Assembly (NCBI RefSeq): GCF_900141915.1
Contig: NZ_FQZG01000041.1
Coordinates: 1-37,511, forward strand
DNA length: 37,511 bases
From: Tessaracoccus bendigoensis DSM 12906
GTDB taxonomy: Bacteria > Actinomycetota > Actinomycetes > Propionibacteriales > Propionibacteriaceae
Reading direction: 5' to 3'
Below, piece by piece: positions 19,978 to 29,629 of this stretch. Numbering within the stretch: the stretch's first letter is position 1; each line of letters begins with the position of its first letter. The position numbers and the translations under genes were made by a program. Below the pieces are notes generated by a model. It did no database searches, was not told where the DNA came from, and saw only the letters and a program-made list of their open reading frames with translations.

Positions 19978-22900
19978 ATGAGTACTGATTCCGTGCGCAT
20001 CGACGGGCCGGCGTCCGAGGCCCTCCTCAAGCTCGGCCGCTTCTTCTCGAAGTGGGACGAGAGCGACGACGGCCGTGCCGTCTTCCGGCAGGGTGGCCGC
20101 GCGGGCGACGTGTTCTACCGTGACCGCTGGAGCCATGACAAGGTGGTTCGCTCCACGCACGGCGTCAACTGCACCGGGTCCTGCTCCTGGAAGGTCTACG
20201 TCAAGGACGGGATCATCACCTGGGAGTCGCAGCAGACCGACTACCCGTCCACCGGCCCCGACCGGCCCGAATACGAACCCCGCGGCTGCCCCCGCGGTGC
20301 CGCGTTCTCCTGGTACACCTACTCGCCGACCCGGGTGCGCTACCCGTACGGCCGCGGTGTGCTGATCGAGATGTACCGCGAGGCCAAGAAGCGCCTCGGC
20401 GACCCCGTCGAGGCCTTCCGGGAGATCTCGACCGACCCCGTCAAGCGGCGCCGCTACCAGCAGGCCCGCGGCAAGGGCGGCCTGGTGCGCATCTCGTGGG
20501 ACGAGGCGATCGAGATCGCCGCGGCGTCCTACGTCAACACCATCAAGTTCTACGGCCCCGACCGCTGCGTCTCGTTCTCCCCGATCCCTGCGATGAGCAT
20601 GGTCAGCCACGCGATCGGCACCCGCTTCACGCACCTCATCGGCGGCGCGATGACCAGCTTCTACGACTGGTATGCCGACCTTCCGGTGGCCAGCCCGCAG
20701 GTCTTCGGCGACCAGACCGACGTCCCCGAATCGGGTGACTGGTGGGATGCCACCTACCTGATGATGTGGGGCTCGAACGTGCCCGTCACCCGGACCCCCG
20801 ACGCGCACTGGATGGCGGAGGTGCGCTACCGCGGCACCAAGGTCGTCACCGTCAGCCCCGACTACGCAGACAACGTCAAGTTCGCCGACGAGTGGCTGCC
20901 AGCGCAGGCCGGCACCGACGCCGCGCTCGCGATGGCGATGGGGCACGTGATCTTGAAGGAGAACTTCGTAGACCGGAAGGTCGACTACTTCGACTCCTAC
21001 GTCAAGCAGTACACCGATCTCGGCATGCTGATCACGCTCGTCGAGCATCCCGACGGCCATGGCCTGACGGCGGGCAAGTTCGTCACCGCCGCCGACCTCC
21101 CCGAATACGCGAGTCTCACCGACGCCGCGTTCAAGACCGTGATGTGGGACAAGGCAACGGGCAGCACCGCCGTCCCCAACGGGTCCATGGGCTTCCGCTA
21201 TGCCGAGGATGGCGCCGGACAGTGGAACCTCGACCTCGGTGACATCCAGCCGAGCCTCACCTTCATCGACGACCAATCCGCCGAGGGGGTCGAGGTCGCG
21301 CTGCCGTGCTTTGAGGACCCCAGGGGCGAGGGCTCGATCGTGCGGCGCGGCGTGCCAGCCAGGCGTGTCGGCGATCTGCTCGTGACCACCGTCTTCGACC
21401 TGATGCTCGCCCAGTACGGCGTCGGCCGCGACGGCCTGCCCGGCACGTGGGCGAAGGACTACGACGACGTCGACTCGCCCTACACCCCGGCCTGGCAGGC
21501 GGAGATCACCTCCGTGCCGGCCGAGGCCTGCATCCGCACCGCGCGCCAGTTCGCCAGCAACTCGGAAGAGTCGAAGGGGCGCACGATGATCATCATCGGC
21601 GCGGGCATCTGCCACTGGTTCCATGCCGACGTCACCTACCGCGCCATCATCGCGCTGCTCATGATGACCGGCTGCATCGGCAAGAACGGCGGCGGTTGGG
21701 CCCACTACGTCGGCCAGGAGAAGTGCCGCCCCATGACGGGGTGGTTCAACATGGCCAACGCCACCGACTGGCAGCGCCCGCCGCGCACGATGATCGGCAC
21801 CGCCTACTGGTACATGCACACCGACCAGTGGCGCACCGACGGCTTCTCGGCGGACTCGGTCAAGTCGCCACTTTCGACCGGCCACCTCGACGGCATGCAC
21901 ACCGCCGACGCGCTAGCCCAGTCGAACCGGCTCGGCTGGATGCCCTTCTATCCACAGTTCGACGCTAACCCGCTCGACCTGGCAGACGAGGCGAAGGCCG
22001 CGGTCGCCCGCGGTGAGGCTGAGAGCGTGCAGGGCTACGTCGCTGGCAAGGTCAAGAGCGGTGAGCTGAAGAGCTCCATGGAGGACATCGACGCGCCGCA
22101 GAACTGGCCGCGCACCATGATCCTCTGGCGCTCGAACCTGTTCGGCTCCTCGGCAAAGGGCAACGAGTACTTCCTCAAGCACCTGCTCGGCACCCACAAC
22201 AACGTGATGCCCAACCTGCACGGGGCAGACGTGCGGCCCGTGGACGTGAAGTGGCACGACGAGGCGCCCGAGGGCAAGCTCGACCTGCTGATGACGGCCG
22301 ATTTCCGCATGACCAGCTCGACGCTGCTCAGCGACATCGTGTTCCCCGCGGCCACCTGGTACGAGAAGCACGACCTGTCCAGCACCGACATGCACCCCTT
22401 CGTGCACGCGTTCTCGCCGGCCATCGACCCGCCGTGGGAGGCCAGGACCGACTACGAACTGTTCACCGAACTCGCGCACAAGCTGTCCCAGCTGGCCAAG
22501 GGCCGCCTCGACACGCGCTCCGACCTGGTCGCCGTCGCGCTGCAGCACGACACCCCCGGCCAGATCAAGCAGCCAGGCGGCGTGGTGCGCGACTGGAAGG
22601 GCACCGACATCCCGGCCGTCCCCGGCCAAAACATGCCGGTGCTCGCGGTCGTAGAGCGCGACTACACGGCCATCGCAGACAAGCTCGCCTCCGTCGGCCC
22701 GCTGGCCGACAAGCTGGGGTTCACCGTCAAGAACATCACCTACGACGTCAAGCACGCGGTGGCCAGGCTCGGCCAGCTGCACGGCGTCTTCCCGAGCGGC
22801 GCTGCCGAGGGTCGCCCCGCGATCAACACCGACCAGCGGCTTGCCGAGGCGATCCTGATGTTCTCCGGCACCACCAACGGGGAGCTCGCCACCCAAGGCT

Positions 22901-23691
22901 TCCACGACCTGGAGAAGAAGACCGGGCGCAAGTTGGCCGACCTCGCCGAGGGCTCGGAGGAGAAGCTCATCACCTTCGTGGCTACCCAGCAGGCCCCGCA
23001 GCCGGTGATCACCTCACCCGAGTGGTCCGGCTCCGAGAAGGGCGGGCGGCGCTACGCGGCCTTCACCATCAACACCGAGCGGCTCAAGCCGTGGCACACC
23101 CTCTCGGGCAGGATGCACTTCTTCCTCGATCACGACTGGATGATCGACGCGGGCGAGCAACTGCCGACGTTCCGGCCACCGCTGGACATGAGTAGGGCAT
23201 ATGGCGAACCCGAGCTCGGGCCGTCGGGGGAGAAGACGATCACGCTGCGCTACCTGACGGTGCATAACAAGTGGTCGATCCACTCCGAGTACCAGGACAA
23301 CCTGTTCATGCTCTCGCTCGGCCGTGGCGGCCCGCAGGCCTGGCTGAGCGTCGCCGACGCGCACTCGATCGGCGCGGCCGACAACGACTGGATCGAGCTG
23401 ACCAACGCCAACGGCGTGTTCGTGGCCCGCGCCGTCGTCACCTCCAAGCTGCCCGACGGCATCTGTTACGTGCAGCACGCGCAGGAACGCACCATCGACG
23501 TGCCAAAGTCGGAGGCCACCGGCAAGCGCGGCGGCATCCACAACTCGGTCACCCGCATCCTGCTGAAACCCACCCACCTGATCGGCGGCTACGCCCACCA
23601 GGCCTACGCCTTCAACTACATCGGTCCCACCGGCGTTCAGCGGGACATAGTCTCGACGGTGCGCCGTCGCTCCCAGGAGGTTCAGTACTGA
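19978..23691 (+). CDS. narG: Respiratory nitrate reductase alpha subunit NarG
   Basis: The 1237-residue catalytic subunit reduces nitrate to nitrite at a Mo-bisMGD centre on the cytoplasmic side of the membrane. The N-terminal FS0 iron-sulfur ligands His61, Cys65, Cys69 and Cys104 (HGVNCTGSCS ... PRGCPRG) are all present. The molybdenum ligand is Asp230 in FYDWYADLP, equivalent to Asp222 of E. coli NarG. Length matches the family. ATG 19978 is chosen because the homologous N-terminus starts there, though its ribosome-binding site is weak. The stop overlaps the narH start (TGATG). With NarH and NarI it forms the quinol-linked, energy-conserving enzyme. Confidence 0.98.
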   Translation: MSTDSVRIDGPASEALLKLGRFFSKWDESDDGRAVFRQGGRAGDVFYRDRWSHDKVVRSTHGVNCTGSCSWKVYVKDGIITWESQQTDYPSTGPDRPEYEPRGCPRGAAFSWYTYSPTRVRYPYGRGVLIEMYREAKKRLGDPVEAFREISTDPVKRRRYQQARGKGGLVRISWDEAIEIAAASYVNTIKFYGPDRCVSFSPIPAMSMVSHAIGTRFTHLIGGAMTSFYDWYADLPVASPQVFGDQTDVPESGDWWDATYLMMWGSNVPVTRTPDAHWMAEVRYRGTKVVTVSPDYADNVKFADEWLPAQAGTDAALAMAMGHVILKENFVDRKVDYFDSYVKQYTDLGMLITLVEHPDGHGLTAGKFVTAADLPEYASLTDAAFKTVMWDKATGSTAVPNGSMGFRYAEDGAGQWNLDLGDIQPSLTFIDDQSAEGVEVALPCFEDPRGEGSIVRRGVPARRVGDLLVTTVFDLMLAQYGVGRDGLPGTWAKDYDDVDSPYTPAWQAEITSVPAEACIRTARQFASNSEESKGRTMIIIGAGICHWFHADVTYRAIIALLMMTGCIGKNGGGWAHYVGQEKCRPMTGWFNMANATDWQRPPRTMIGTAYWYMHTDQWRTDGFSADSVKSPLSTGHLDGMHTADALAQSNRLGWMPFYPQFDANPLDLADEAKAAVARGEAESVQGYVAGKVKSGELKSSMEDIDAPQNWPRTMILWRSNLFGSSAKGNEYFLKHLLGTHNNVMPNLHGADVRPVDVKWHDEAPEGKLDLLMTADFRMTSSTLLSDIVFPAATWYEKHDLSSTDMHPFVHAFSPAIDPPWEARTDYELFTELAHKLSQLAKGRLDTRSDLVAVALQHDTPGQIKQPGGVVRDWKGTDIPAVPGQNMPVLAVVERDYTAIADKLASVGPLADKLGFTVKNITYDVKHAVARLGQLHGVFPSGAAEGRPAINTDQRLAEAILMFSGTTNGELATQGFHDLEKKTGRKLADLAEGSEEKLITFVATQQAPQPVITSPEWSGSEKGGRRYAAFTINTERLKPWHTLSGRMHFFLDHDWMIDAGEQLPTFRPPLDMSRAYGEPELGPSGEKTITLRYLTVHNKWSIHSEYQDNLFMLSLGRGGPQAWLSVADAHSIGAADNDWIELTNANGVFVARAVVTSKLPDGICYVQHAQERTIDVPKSEATGKRGGIHNSVTRILLKPTHLIGGYAHQAYAFNYIGPTGVQRDIVSTVRRRSQEVQY

Positions 23692-25280
23692 TGGCGAAAC
23701 AACGTCGAGTCATGGCCCAGGTGGCCATGGTGATGAACCTGGACAAGTGCATCGGCTGCCACACGTGTTCGGTCACCTGCAAGCAGGCCTGGACCAACCG
23801 GGCAGGCACCGAATACGTCTGGTTCAACAACGTCGAGACCCGCCCTGGCCAGGGCTATCCCCGCACCTACGAGGACCAGGAGAGGTGGCAGGGCGGATGG
23901 GTGCGGACCAGGTCGGGTCGACTCAAGCTGCGCTCCGGTGGCCGGTTCAAGAAGTTGCTCTCGATCTTCGCCTCCCCGGTGCAGCCGGGGATGGACGACT
24001 ACTACGAACCTTGGACCTACGACTACGAGACCCTCACCAACGCGCCGCTCGGTGACGACTTCCCCGTCGCCCGGCCGAAGTCGCTGGTCACCGGCCAGGA
24101 CATGGCGATCGGCGCCTCGGCGAACTGGGACGACGCCCTCGGCGGGGTGTCCGCAACCGAGGCGGGCGACCCGATCCTGAAGAAGCTGCGCGAGGAGGCC
24201 AACCAGCAGATCAAGCTGGAGTACGAGAAGAGCTTCATGTTTTTCGTGCCCCGAATCTGTGAGCACTGCCTCAACCCGTCGTGCATGGCATCATGCCCCT
24301 CCGGTGCGATCTACAAGCGCTCCGAGGACGGCATCGTGCTGGTCGACCAGGACAAGTGCCGCGGCTGGCGCCAGTGCATCACGGGTTGCCCCTACAAGAA
24401 GATCTACTTCAACCACCGCACCGGCAAGGCCGAGAAGTGCCACTTCTGCTACCCGCGGCTCGAGGTCGGCCTCCCGACGGTGTGCTCCGAGACCTGCGTC
24501 GGCCGACTGCGCTACATCGGCATCATCCTCTACGACCCCGACCAGGTCACCAAGGCTGCCTTGGCCGACGACCAGGACCTCTACGAGGCGCAGCTGGACC
24601 TTATGCTCGACCCGAACGACCCGCAGGTGGTCGCCGACGCCAAGGTCAACGGGATTCCTGCCGACTGGATCGCAGCCGCGCAGCGGTCGCCGGTTTACGC
24701 GCTGATCAAGCACTTCAAGGTGGCGCTTCCACTGCATCCCGAATACCGCACCATGCCGATGGTCTGGTACATCCCGCCGCTGTCCCCGGTGGTCGACCTG
24801 CTCAGCTCGCAGGGCCACGACGCGGAGGCCGGGGGCAACCTGTTCGGCGCCATCGATGCGCTGCGGATCCCGCTCGAGTACCTGGCCGAGCTGTTCACGG
24901 CCGGCGACGTCGAGGCGGTGAGGCTCGTGCTGCAGAAGCTAGCCGCGATGCGCTCCTACATGCGCGACGTCACGATGGGGCGCGAGCGCGACGAGCAACT
25001 GGCCGCGGCCGTCGGCATGACGGGCCACGCCATGGAACAGATGTACCGGCTGCTGGCGATCGCCAAGTACGACGACCGCTACGTAATCCCGAAGGCCCAC
25101 CGGGAGCAGGCGCACAATCTCGAGGAGATGGCCTGCTCGGTCAACTTCGACGAGGACCCCAGCCTCTCCGCGCCGCTCGGCGAGTCGTCTGGTCGGCTGG
25201 TGCCGGTGGCCATCGAGTCGTTCGCCGCCGTCAAGGCAAAGCGTGACGCCGAGGAGCGCGACATGGCGGGCCAGGCGTGA
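23691..25280 (+). CDS. narH: Respiratory nitrate reductase beta subunit NarH
   Basis: The 529-residue iron-sulfur subunit passes electrons from NarI haem to NarG. Four cysteine groups for one [3Fe-4S] and three [4Fe-4S] clusters are visible: CIGCHTCSVTC near the N-terminus, CEHCLNPSCMASCP, CRGWRQCITGCP and CHFCYPR...CSETCVG. The Trp in CRGWRQC is the hallmark of the [3Fe-4S] site in NarH. The start overlaps the narG stop by one base, and the end overlaps narJ the same way, indicating translational coupling and balanced stoichiometry. Confidence 0.98.
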   Translation: MAKQRRVMAQVAMVMNLDKCIGCHTCSVTCKQAWTNRAGTEYVWFNNVETRPGQGYPRTYEDQERWQGGWVRTRSGRLKLRSGGRFKKLLSIFASPVQPGMDDYYEPWTYDYETLTNAPLGDDFPVARPKSLVTGQDMAIGASANWDDALGGVSATEAGDPILKKLREEANQQIKLEYEKSFMFFVPRICEHCLNPSCMASCPSGAIYKRSEDGIVLVDQDKCRGWRQCITGCPYKKIYFNHRTGKAEKCHFCYPRLEVGLPTVCSETCVGRLRYIGIILYDPDQVTKAALADDQDLYEAQLDLMLDPNDPQVVADAKVNGIPADWIAAAQRSPVYALIKHFKVALPLHPEYRTMPMVWYIPPLSPVVDLLSSQGHDAEAGGNLFGAIDALRIPLEYLAELFTAGDVEAVRLVLQKLAAMRSYMRDVTMGRERDEQLAAAVGMTGHAMEQMYRLLAIAKYDDRYVIPKAHREQAHNLEEMACSVNFDEDPSLSAPLGESSGRLVPVAIESFAAVKAKRDAEERDMAGQA

Positions 25281-25948
25281 TGGCCATCAAGCTGCCTGCT
25301 CCGCCGCCTAACCGCGACCGCGTGCTCTACGCCGCGGCCGCCGTCGCGCTGTCCTACCCGGACGACGAGGTCCTCGCCCGCCTACCGCTGGTCGAGGAGG
25401 CGCTCGCCGAGGTCGGGCTGCTCGCCCCGTTCGAGGCCGTGCTCACCCATCTGAGGTCGATGCCGGTGATGGAGGCGCAGGCCTGGCACGTGCAGGAGTT
25501 CGACCTGTCGCGCAGGCACGCCCTGCACCTGACCTACTGGACCGACGGCGACACCCGCCGTCGCGGCGAGGTGCTGGCCGCGATCAAGCAGACCTACCGC
25601 GACTCCGGCCTGCTGGTCGACCTCGACGGTGAACTGCCTGATTACCTGCCGATGGTGCTCGAGTTCGCCGCCAACGGCGCACCGGCGCTAGGCGTCGCGC
25701 TGCTCAACACCTACCGGGCCTCGCTTGAGCTGTTGCGGCTCGGCCTCGTCAAGGACAAGCTGCCGCACGCCGACGTAGTCGCCGCAGTATGCGAGAGCCT
25801 CGGAGGGCCTTCGCCGCAGACCCGCGCCGAGGTCCAGGAACTCCTTGGGGGCCGTCCGAGCGAGCTCGTCGGGTTGGAGCCCTTCATCAACACCACCCCG
25901 TTCCCCGTTCCCGGCCAGCAGTTGGCCGACGTCACGCAAGGAGGCTGA
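25280..25948 (+). CDS. narJ: Nitrate reductase assembly chaperone NarJ
   Basis: The 222-residue protein is the NarJ/NarW chaperone, which binds apo-NarG and helps insert iron-sulfur cluster and molybdenum cofactor before membrane attachment. VALSYPDDEVLARLP and the central segment LSRRHALHLTYWTDGDTRRRG are characteristic. It is all helical, without cysteines for metal. ATG 25280 overlaps the narH stop (TGATG). The GTG codon directly before it is a minor alternative start. It is third in narGHJI. Confidence 0.95.
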   Translation: MAIKLPAPPPNRDRVLYAAAAVALSYPDDEVLARLPLVEEALAEVGLLAPFEAVLTHLRSMPVMEAQAWHVQEFDLSRRHALHLTYWTDGDTRRRGEVLAAIKQTYRDSGLLVDLDGELPDYLPMVLEFAANGAPALGVALLNTYRASLELLRLGLVKDKLPHADVVAAVCESLGGPSPQTRAEVQELLGGRPSELVGLEPFINTTPFPVPGQQLADVTQGG

Positions 25949-25949
25949 C

Positions 25950-26708
25950 ATGGAGATCTTCCTGTGGGGAGTGCTGCCCTACGTCGTCGCGCTGGTATTC
26001 GTCGGGGGCCTGATCTGGCGGCACCGCTACGACCAGTTCGGCTGGACCACCAGGAGCTCACAGCTCTACGAGTCGAGGATCCTGAAGTTCGCCTCACCGG
26101 TGTTCCACTTCGCCTTGCTGGCCGTGTTCCTCGGCCACGTCGTCGGCCTGATGATCCCCAAGGCATTCACCGACTGGGTCGGGCTCGACCAGCACATGTA
26201 CCACATGGGCGCGTTCTACGGCGGTGGTCTGGCCGGTGTGGCGCTCGTGCTCGGGCTGGCGCTCCTGATCTACCGGCGGCGCACGCAGACGGCGGTGTTC
26301 CGCGCCACCACGTGGAACGACAAGATCATGTACCTGGTGCTGGCCCTGGTCGTGGGGCTGGGCATGGTCGCGACACTGACCGGGGACAAAACGCCTACCG
26401 GGGCGGAACACAACTACCGGGAGACCGTCTCGGTGTGGTTCCGTTCGCTGTTCACCTTCCAGCCGAACGTGGAGGCGATGGGGGCGGCGACCTGGCAGTT
26501 CCAGACGCACGTGGTCATCGCGCTGCTGCTGATCGCGATGATCCCGTTCACCCGGCTGGTGCACGCGTTCTCCGCGCCGCTGCACTACCTGTTCCGGCCC
26601 TACATCGTCTACCGCTCCCGTGACGGCCAAGCGCGGCATTCGCAGACGGTCAAGGGGCGCGGCTGGGACCCGATCGGTACCAAGGACAACGAGAAGTCGC
26701 GACGCTGA
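25950..26708 (+). CDS. narI: Respiratory nitrate reductase gamma subunit NarI (cytochrome b)
   Basis: The 252-residue membrane protein oxidises menaquinol and carries two b haems. Five hydrophobic spans are visible. The haem ligands are conserved: His53 and His63 in VFHFALLAVFLGH, and His187 and His205 in QTHVVIALLL...RLVHAFS. The latter pair has the same numbering as E. coli NarI. The polar C-terminal tail after LFRPYIVYRSR is longer than usual and charged. The gene starts one base after narJ with GGAGG upstream, and its stop lies in a palindrome. Confidence 0.97.
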   Translation: MEIFLWGVLPYVVALVFVGGLIWRHRYDQFGWTTRSSQLYESRILKFASPVFHFALLAVFLGHVVGLMIPKAFTDWVGLDQHMYHMGAFYGGGLAGVALVLGLALLIYRRRTQTAVFRATTWNDKIMYLVLALVVGLGMVATLTGDKTPTGAEHNYRETVSVWFRSLFTFQPNVEAMGAATWQFQTHVVIALLLIAMIPFTRLVHAFSAPLHYLFRPYIVYRSRDGQARHSQTVKGRGWDPIGTKDNEKSRR

Positions 26709-26717
26709 GACGTCTCA
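26706..26717. promoter_or_regulatory. Perfect 12-bp palindrome at the narI stop codon
   Basis: TGAGACGTCTCA overlaps the narI TGA. It has no loop and so is unlikely to be a terminator hairpin on its own. It could be a protein-binding site or chance. Confidence 0.25.
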
Positions 26718-26723
26718 TCGTGT

Positions 26724-26770
26724 GGGTCGGGAAGGCGCGGACCGCGCACCCGGGAACGTTAACCCGACCC
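26724..26770 (+). terminator. Stem-loop between narI and narK1
   Basis: GGGTCGGG (26724-26731) pairs with CCCGACCC (26763-26770), and the loop holds an inner GCGCG-GAC-CGCGC hairpin. No T-run follows. It probably ends or attenuates the narGHJI transcript before the separate narK leader. Confidence 0.45.
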
Positions 26771-26824
26771 GCCGTCGGCGCCGGACAACCGCTTCGGCAG
26801 ACTAGGCGCATATTTACCAGAAAA

Positions 26825-26840
26825 TTGGATATTCCACGTT
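26825..26840 (+). promoter_or_regulatory. Putative regulatory motif in the narK1 leader
   Basis: TTGGATATTCCACGTT aligns with the narG-leader motif at 19922-19938, with a single-base gap and two mismatches. TATTCCA-N-GTT is shared exactly. The motif ends 18 bases before the narK1 start. It may be the same operator, or could coincide with a promoter element. Confidence 0.45.
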
Positions 26841-26858
26841 GTAGAGAGACCACCGAAA

Positions 26859-28202
26859 ATGAGTAAGAACCTCATAGAGGTCCCCCCGGTGCACGAGACC
26901 GGCAAAGGCGCCGGTCGGGTAATGACCATGTCCACCATCGCGTTCACCCTGATGTTCGCGGTGTGGCTGATGTTCGGGATTCTCGGCATCCCGATCCAGA
27001 AGGAACTCGGAATCTCCGACGAGCAGTTGGCCTGGGTTTCCGCGCTGGCCGTGCTGAACGGTTCCATGTGGCGCCTCCCGGCTGGCATCCTCGCCGACCG
27101 GATCGGTGGACGCAAGGTGACGCTGTTCCTGCTGTTCGCCACCGCGATCCCGGCCTACCTGGTGTCATTCGCGAACAACTACGCGATGCTCCTAGTGCTC
27201 GCCTTCCTCGTCGGGTTCGCAGGAAACCTGTTTTCGGTCGGCACCGCCTGGAACTCGGCCTGGTTCGGGAAGGAGCGGCAGGGCCTGGCGCTCGGCGTGT
27301 TCGGGGCGGGCAACGTCGGGGCGTCGGTGACGAAGTTCATCGGTCCGCCCCTGATCGCGGCCACCGCCGGTTCGACCCTTTTCCTCGGCATCCAGGGCGG
27401 CTGGCGACTGATCCCGGTGATCTACGCCGTGCTTCTGGTTGTCGTCGGCATCCTCACCTGGATCATCGTGCCGCGCGTCGACCGCGCACCGGGGGCGTCG
27501 AAGCCCATCCGCGAGATGCTCGCGCCCCTGAGAAACGTGCGGGTGTGGCGGTTCAGCCTCTACTACGTCGCGGTCTTCGGCGCCTACGTTGCGCTCTCGG
27601 CCTGGCTGCCGAAGTACTACGTCGACAACTTCGACGTCAGCCTCACCACCGCAGGCCTCCTGACCGCCACGTTCATCTTCCCGGCGTCCCTGCTCCGGCC
27701 GGTCGGCGGCTGGCTGAGCGACCGTTTCGGTGCCAGGAAGGTGATGTACTTCACCTTCGCCATGATGTTGCTCACGAGCGGGATTCTGATGATGCCCAAC
27801 GGGTTCATCACCGTCGTCCATCCAGGCGGCGCACAGACCACTCACTGGCACTACGAGATCCATCTGGTCTGGTTCGTGATCCTCGTGTTCCTGCTCGGCT
27901 GCGCGATGGGCTTCGGCAAGGCTGCCGTGTTCAAGCACATCCCCGAGTACTTCCCCGAAAACGTCGGTTCCGTGGGTGGCCTCGTCGGGATGCTTGGCGG
28001 CCTCGGTGGCTTCTTCCTGCCTCCGTTGTTTGCCTATACCAAGACCTGGTCGGGTTTCCCGAGCAGCACATTCTTCTGCATCTTCATCCTCGTGGCCATC
28101 TGCGGCCTCTGGATGCACATCACCATCGTCAAGATGCTGCACGAGAAGGCCCCTGAACTGGCCGGCAGCATCGACCGTCCGCTTGAGAAGGAGCTTTCAT
28201 GA
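26859..28202 (+). CDS. narK1: Nitrate/nitrite transporter NarK1-like (MFS)
   Basis: The 447-residue major facilitator has 12 predicted spans and the nitrate-porter signatures: the first near GVFGAGNVGASVTKF and the second near GMLGGLGGFFLPPLF. GRWLSDRFGAR-like sequence (GGWLSDRFGARK) is the MFS loop motif. By sequence style it resembles type-I NarK, thought to import nitrate with protons to start respiration, but transport mode is not proven by sequence. It has its own leader after the narI stem-loop. Its stop overlaps the start of the second transporter (ATGA). Confidence 0.93.
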   Translation: MSKNLIEVPPVHETGKGAGRVMTMSTIAFTLMFAVWLMFGILGIPIQKELGISDEQLAWVSALAVLNGSMWRLPAGILADRIGGRKVTLFLLFATAIPAYLVSFANNYAMLLVLAFLVGFAGNLFSVGTAWNSAWFGKERQGLALGVFGAGNVGASVTKFIGPPLIAATAGSTLFLGIQGGWRLIPVIYAVLLVVVGILTWIIVPRVDRAPGASKPIREMLAPLRNVRVWRFSLYYVAVFGAYVALSAWLPKYYVDNFDVSLTTAGLLTATFIFPASLLRPVGGWLSDRFGARKVMYFTFAMMLLTSGILMMPNGFITVVHPGGAQTTHWHYEIHLVWFVILVFLLGCAMGFGKAAVFKHIPEYFPENVGSVGGLVGMLGGLGGFFLPPLFAYTKTWSGFPSSTFFCIFILVAICGLWMHITIVKMLHEKAPELAGSIDRPLEKELS

Positions 28203-29593
28203 GCACCAGCACCAGACCGGAGACCAAGGGCGACTGGCTCGTCTCCTGGGACACCGAAGACGAATCGAAGTGGGACAAGAAGCTCGCCTGGAGCACGCTG
28301 ACGGTGACGACGGTGTCGCTGACGCTGTGCTTCGTGGCCTGGTTCCTCCCCAGCGCGATCATCCCGAAGCTGAATGCGCTCGGCTTCACCTTCACCAAGT
28401 CGCAGTTGTACTGGATGGCGTCAATGCCGGGACTCTCCGGTGGCCTGCTGCGCATCGTCTGGATGGTGCTGCCGCCTAAGATCGGCACCCGCAAGATGGT
28501 CGCGCTGACCACGCTCCTGCTGCTCCTGCCCGTCCTCGGTTGGGGCTTCGAGGTGACCAACCCGGATGTGCCCTACTGGCGGCTGATGGCTCTGGCGTTC
28601 CTGGCGGGCATCGGTGGCGGCGCCTTCTCCGGGTTCATGCCCTCGACGTCGTACTTCTTCCCCAAGTCGAAGCAGGGCACCGCGCTCGGTATCCAGGCAG
28701 GCATCGGCAACTTCGGCGTCTCACTGGTGCAGTTGCTCACCCCGTGGCTGATCAGCTTCGGGATGTTCACGTTCCTCGGCTCGCAGCAGATGGCGCTCGC
28801 GGGTAAGGACCCGGTGACAGTCTGGTATCAGAACTCGGCGCTGGTCTACGTCCCCCTCATCATCGTGGTGGCGATCTGGGCCTACATCGTGTTGCGTTCG
28901 GTGCCCGTGAAGGCCAGCATCAAGCAGCAGTTCGACATCTTCGGCAACCCCGACACATGGTGGATGACGATCCTCTACATCATGACTTTCGGCACCTTCT
29001 CGGGTCTGTCCGCCCAGTTCGGGCTGCTGATGATCAACCTCTACGGGGCCGGGAACACGGGCATCGTGGAGGGCGCAGGTGCCACCGCGACCGTGCTGAT
29101 CGAGGGCTACACCATCCCCGATCCCGTGAAGTTCGTCTTCCTCGGCCCGCTGGTCGGCGCGGGCGCGCGCATCCTGTTCTCCCCACTCACCGACCGGATG
29201 GGCGGGGCGATCTGGACGCTCATCTCGGGTGTCGGCCTGCTCGGGTCGATCCTCTTCACCATCCCGGCACTCACCCCGGACCTCTCCAGCGCCGACGCGC
29301 TGCAGGGTGGATTCAACCAGTTCCTGTGGGGCATGTTGTTGATCTTCCTGTTCGCCGGGATCGGTAACGCGTCGACCTTCAAGCAGATGCCGATGATCTT
29401 CGAAAAGCGGCAGGCCGGTGGCGTCATCGGTTGGACGTCGGCGATCGCGGCCTTCGGCCCCTTCCTGTTCGGCGTTGGCCTGACCATCATGAGCCCGACG
29501 GCGTTCTACATCATCGGCGCCGCCTGGGCGGTCATGTGCATCGGGATCACGTGGGTGCGCTACGCGCGGACGGGGGCGCCGAAGAAGAGCTGA
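28199..29593 (+). CDS. narK2: Nitrate/nitrite transporter NarK2-like (MFS)
   Basis: The 464-residue major facilitator carries the signatures GIQAGIGNFGVSLVQLL and GWTSAIAAFGPFLFG. The latter has the form found in type-II NarK, the nitrate/nitrite antiporter group. Twelve spans are predicted, with an extended hydrophilic N-terminus (KGDWLVSWDTEDESKWDKK). It is translationally coupled to the first transporter by a 4-base overlap. Together they would cover proton-linked nitrate entry and nitrate-for-nitrite exchange, as in the NarK1-NarK2 fusion of Paracoccus. The assignment of which does which is inference. Confidence 0.93.
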   Translation: MSTSTRPETKGDWLVSWDTEDESKWDKKLAWSTLTVTTVSLTLCFVAWFLPSAIIPKLNALGFTFTKSQLYWMASMPGLSGGLLRIVWMVLPPKIGTRKMVALTTLLLLLPVLGWGFEVTNPDVPYWRLMALAFLAGIGGGAFSGFMPSTSYFFPKSKQGTALGIQAGIGNFGVSLVQLLTPWLISFGMFTFLGSQQMALAGKDPVTVWYQNSALVYVPLIIVVAIWAYIVLRSVPVKASIKQQFDIFGNPDTWWMTILYIMTFGTFSGLSAQFGLLMINLYGAGNTGIVEGAGATATVLIEGYTIPDPVKFVFLGPLVGAGARILFSPLTDRMGGAIWTLISGVGLLGSILFTIPALTPDLSSADALQGGFNQFLWGMLLIFLFAGIGNASTFKQMPMIFEKRQAGGVIGWTSAIAAFGPFLFGVGLTIMSPTAFYIIGAAWAVMCIGITWVRYARTGAPKKS

Positions 29594-29629
29594 CCCGATT
29601 TCATCACCGGGACGGGTCGACCACGGATA

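Noticed and set aside
19927..21900. Long minus-strand open frame (657 codons) opposite narG
   Set aside because: It lies antisense to a fully motif-supported NarG and has a low-complexity Val/Gly/Arg/Asp-rich translation.
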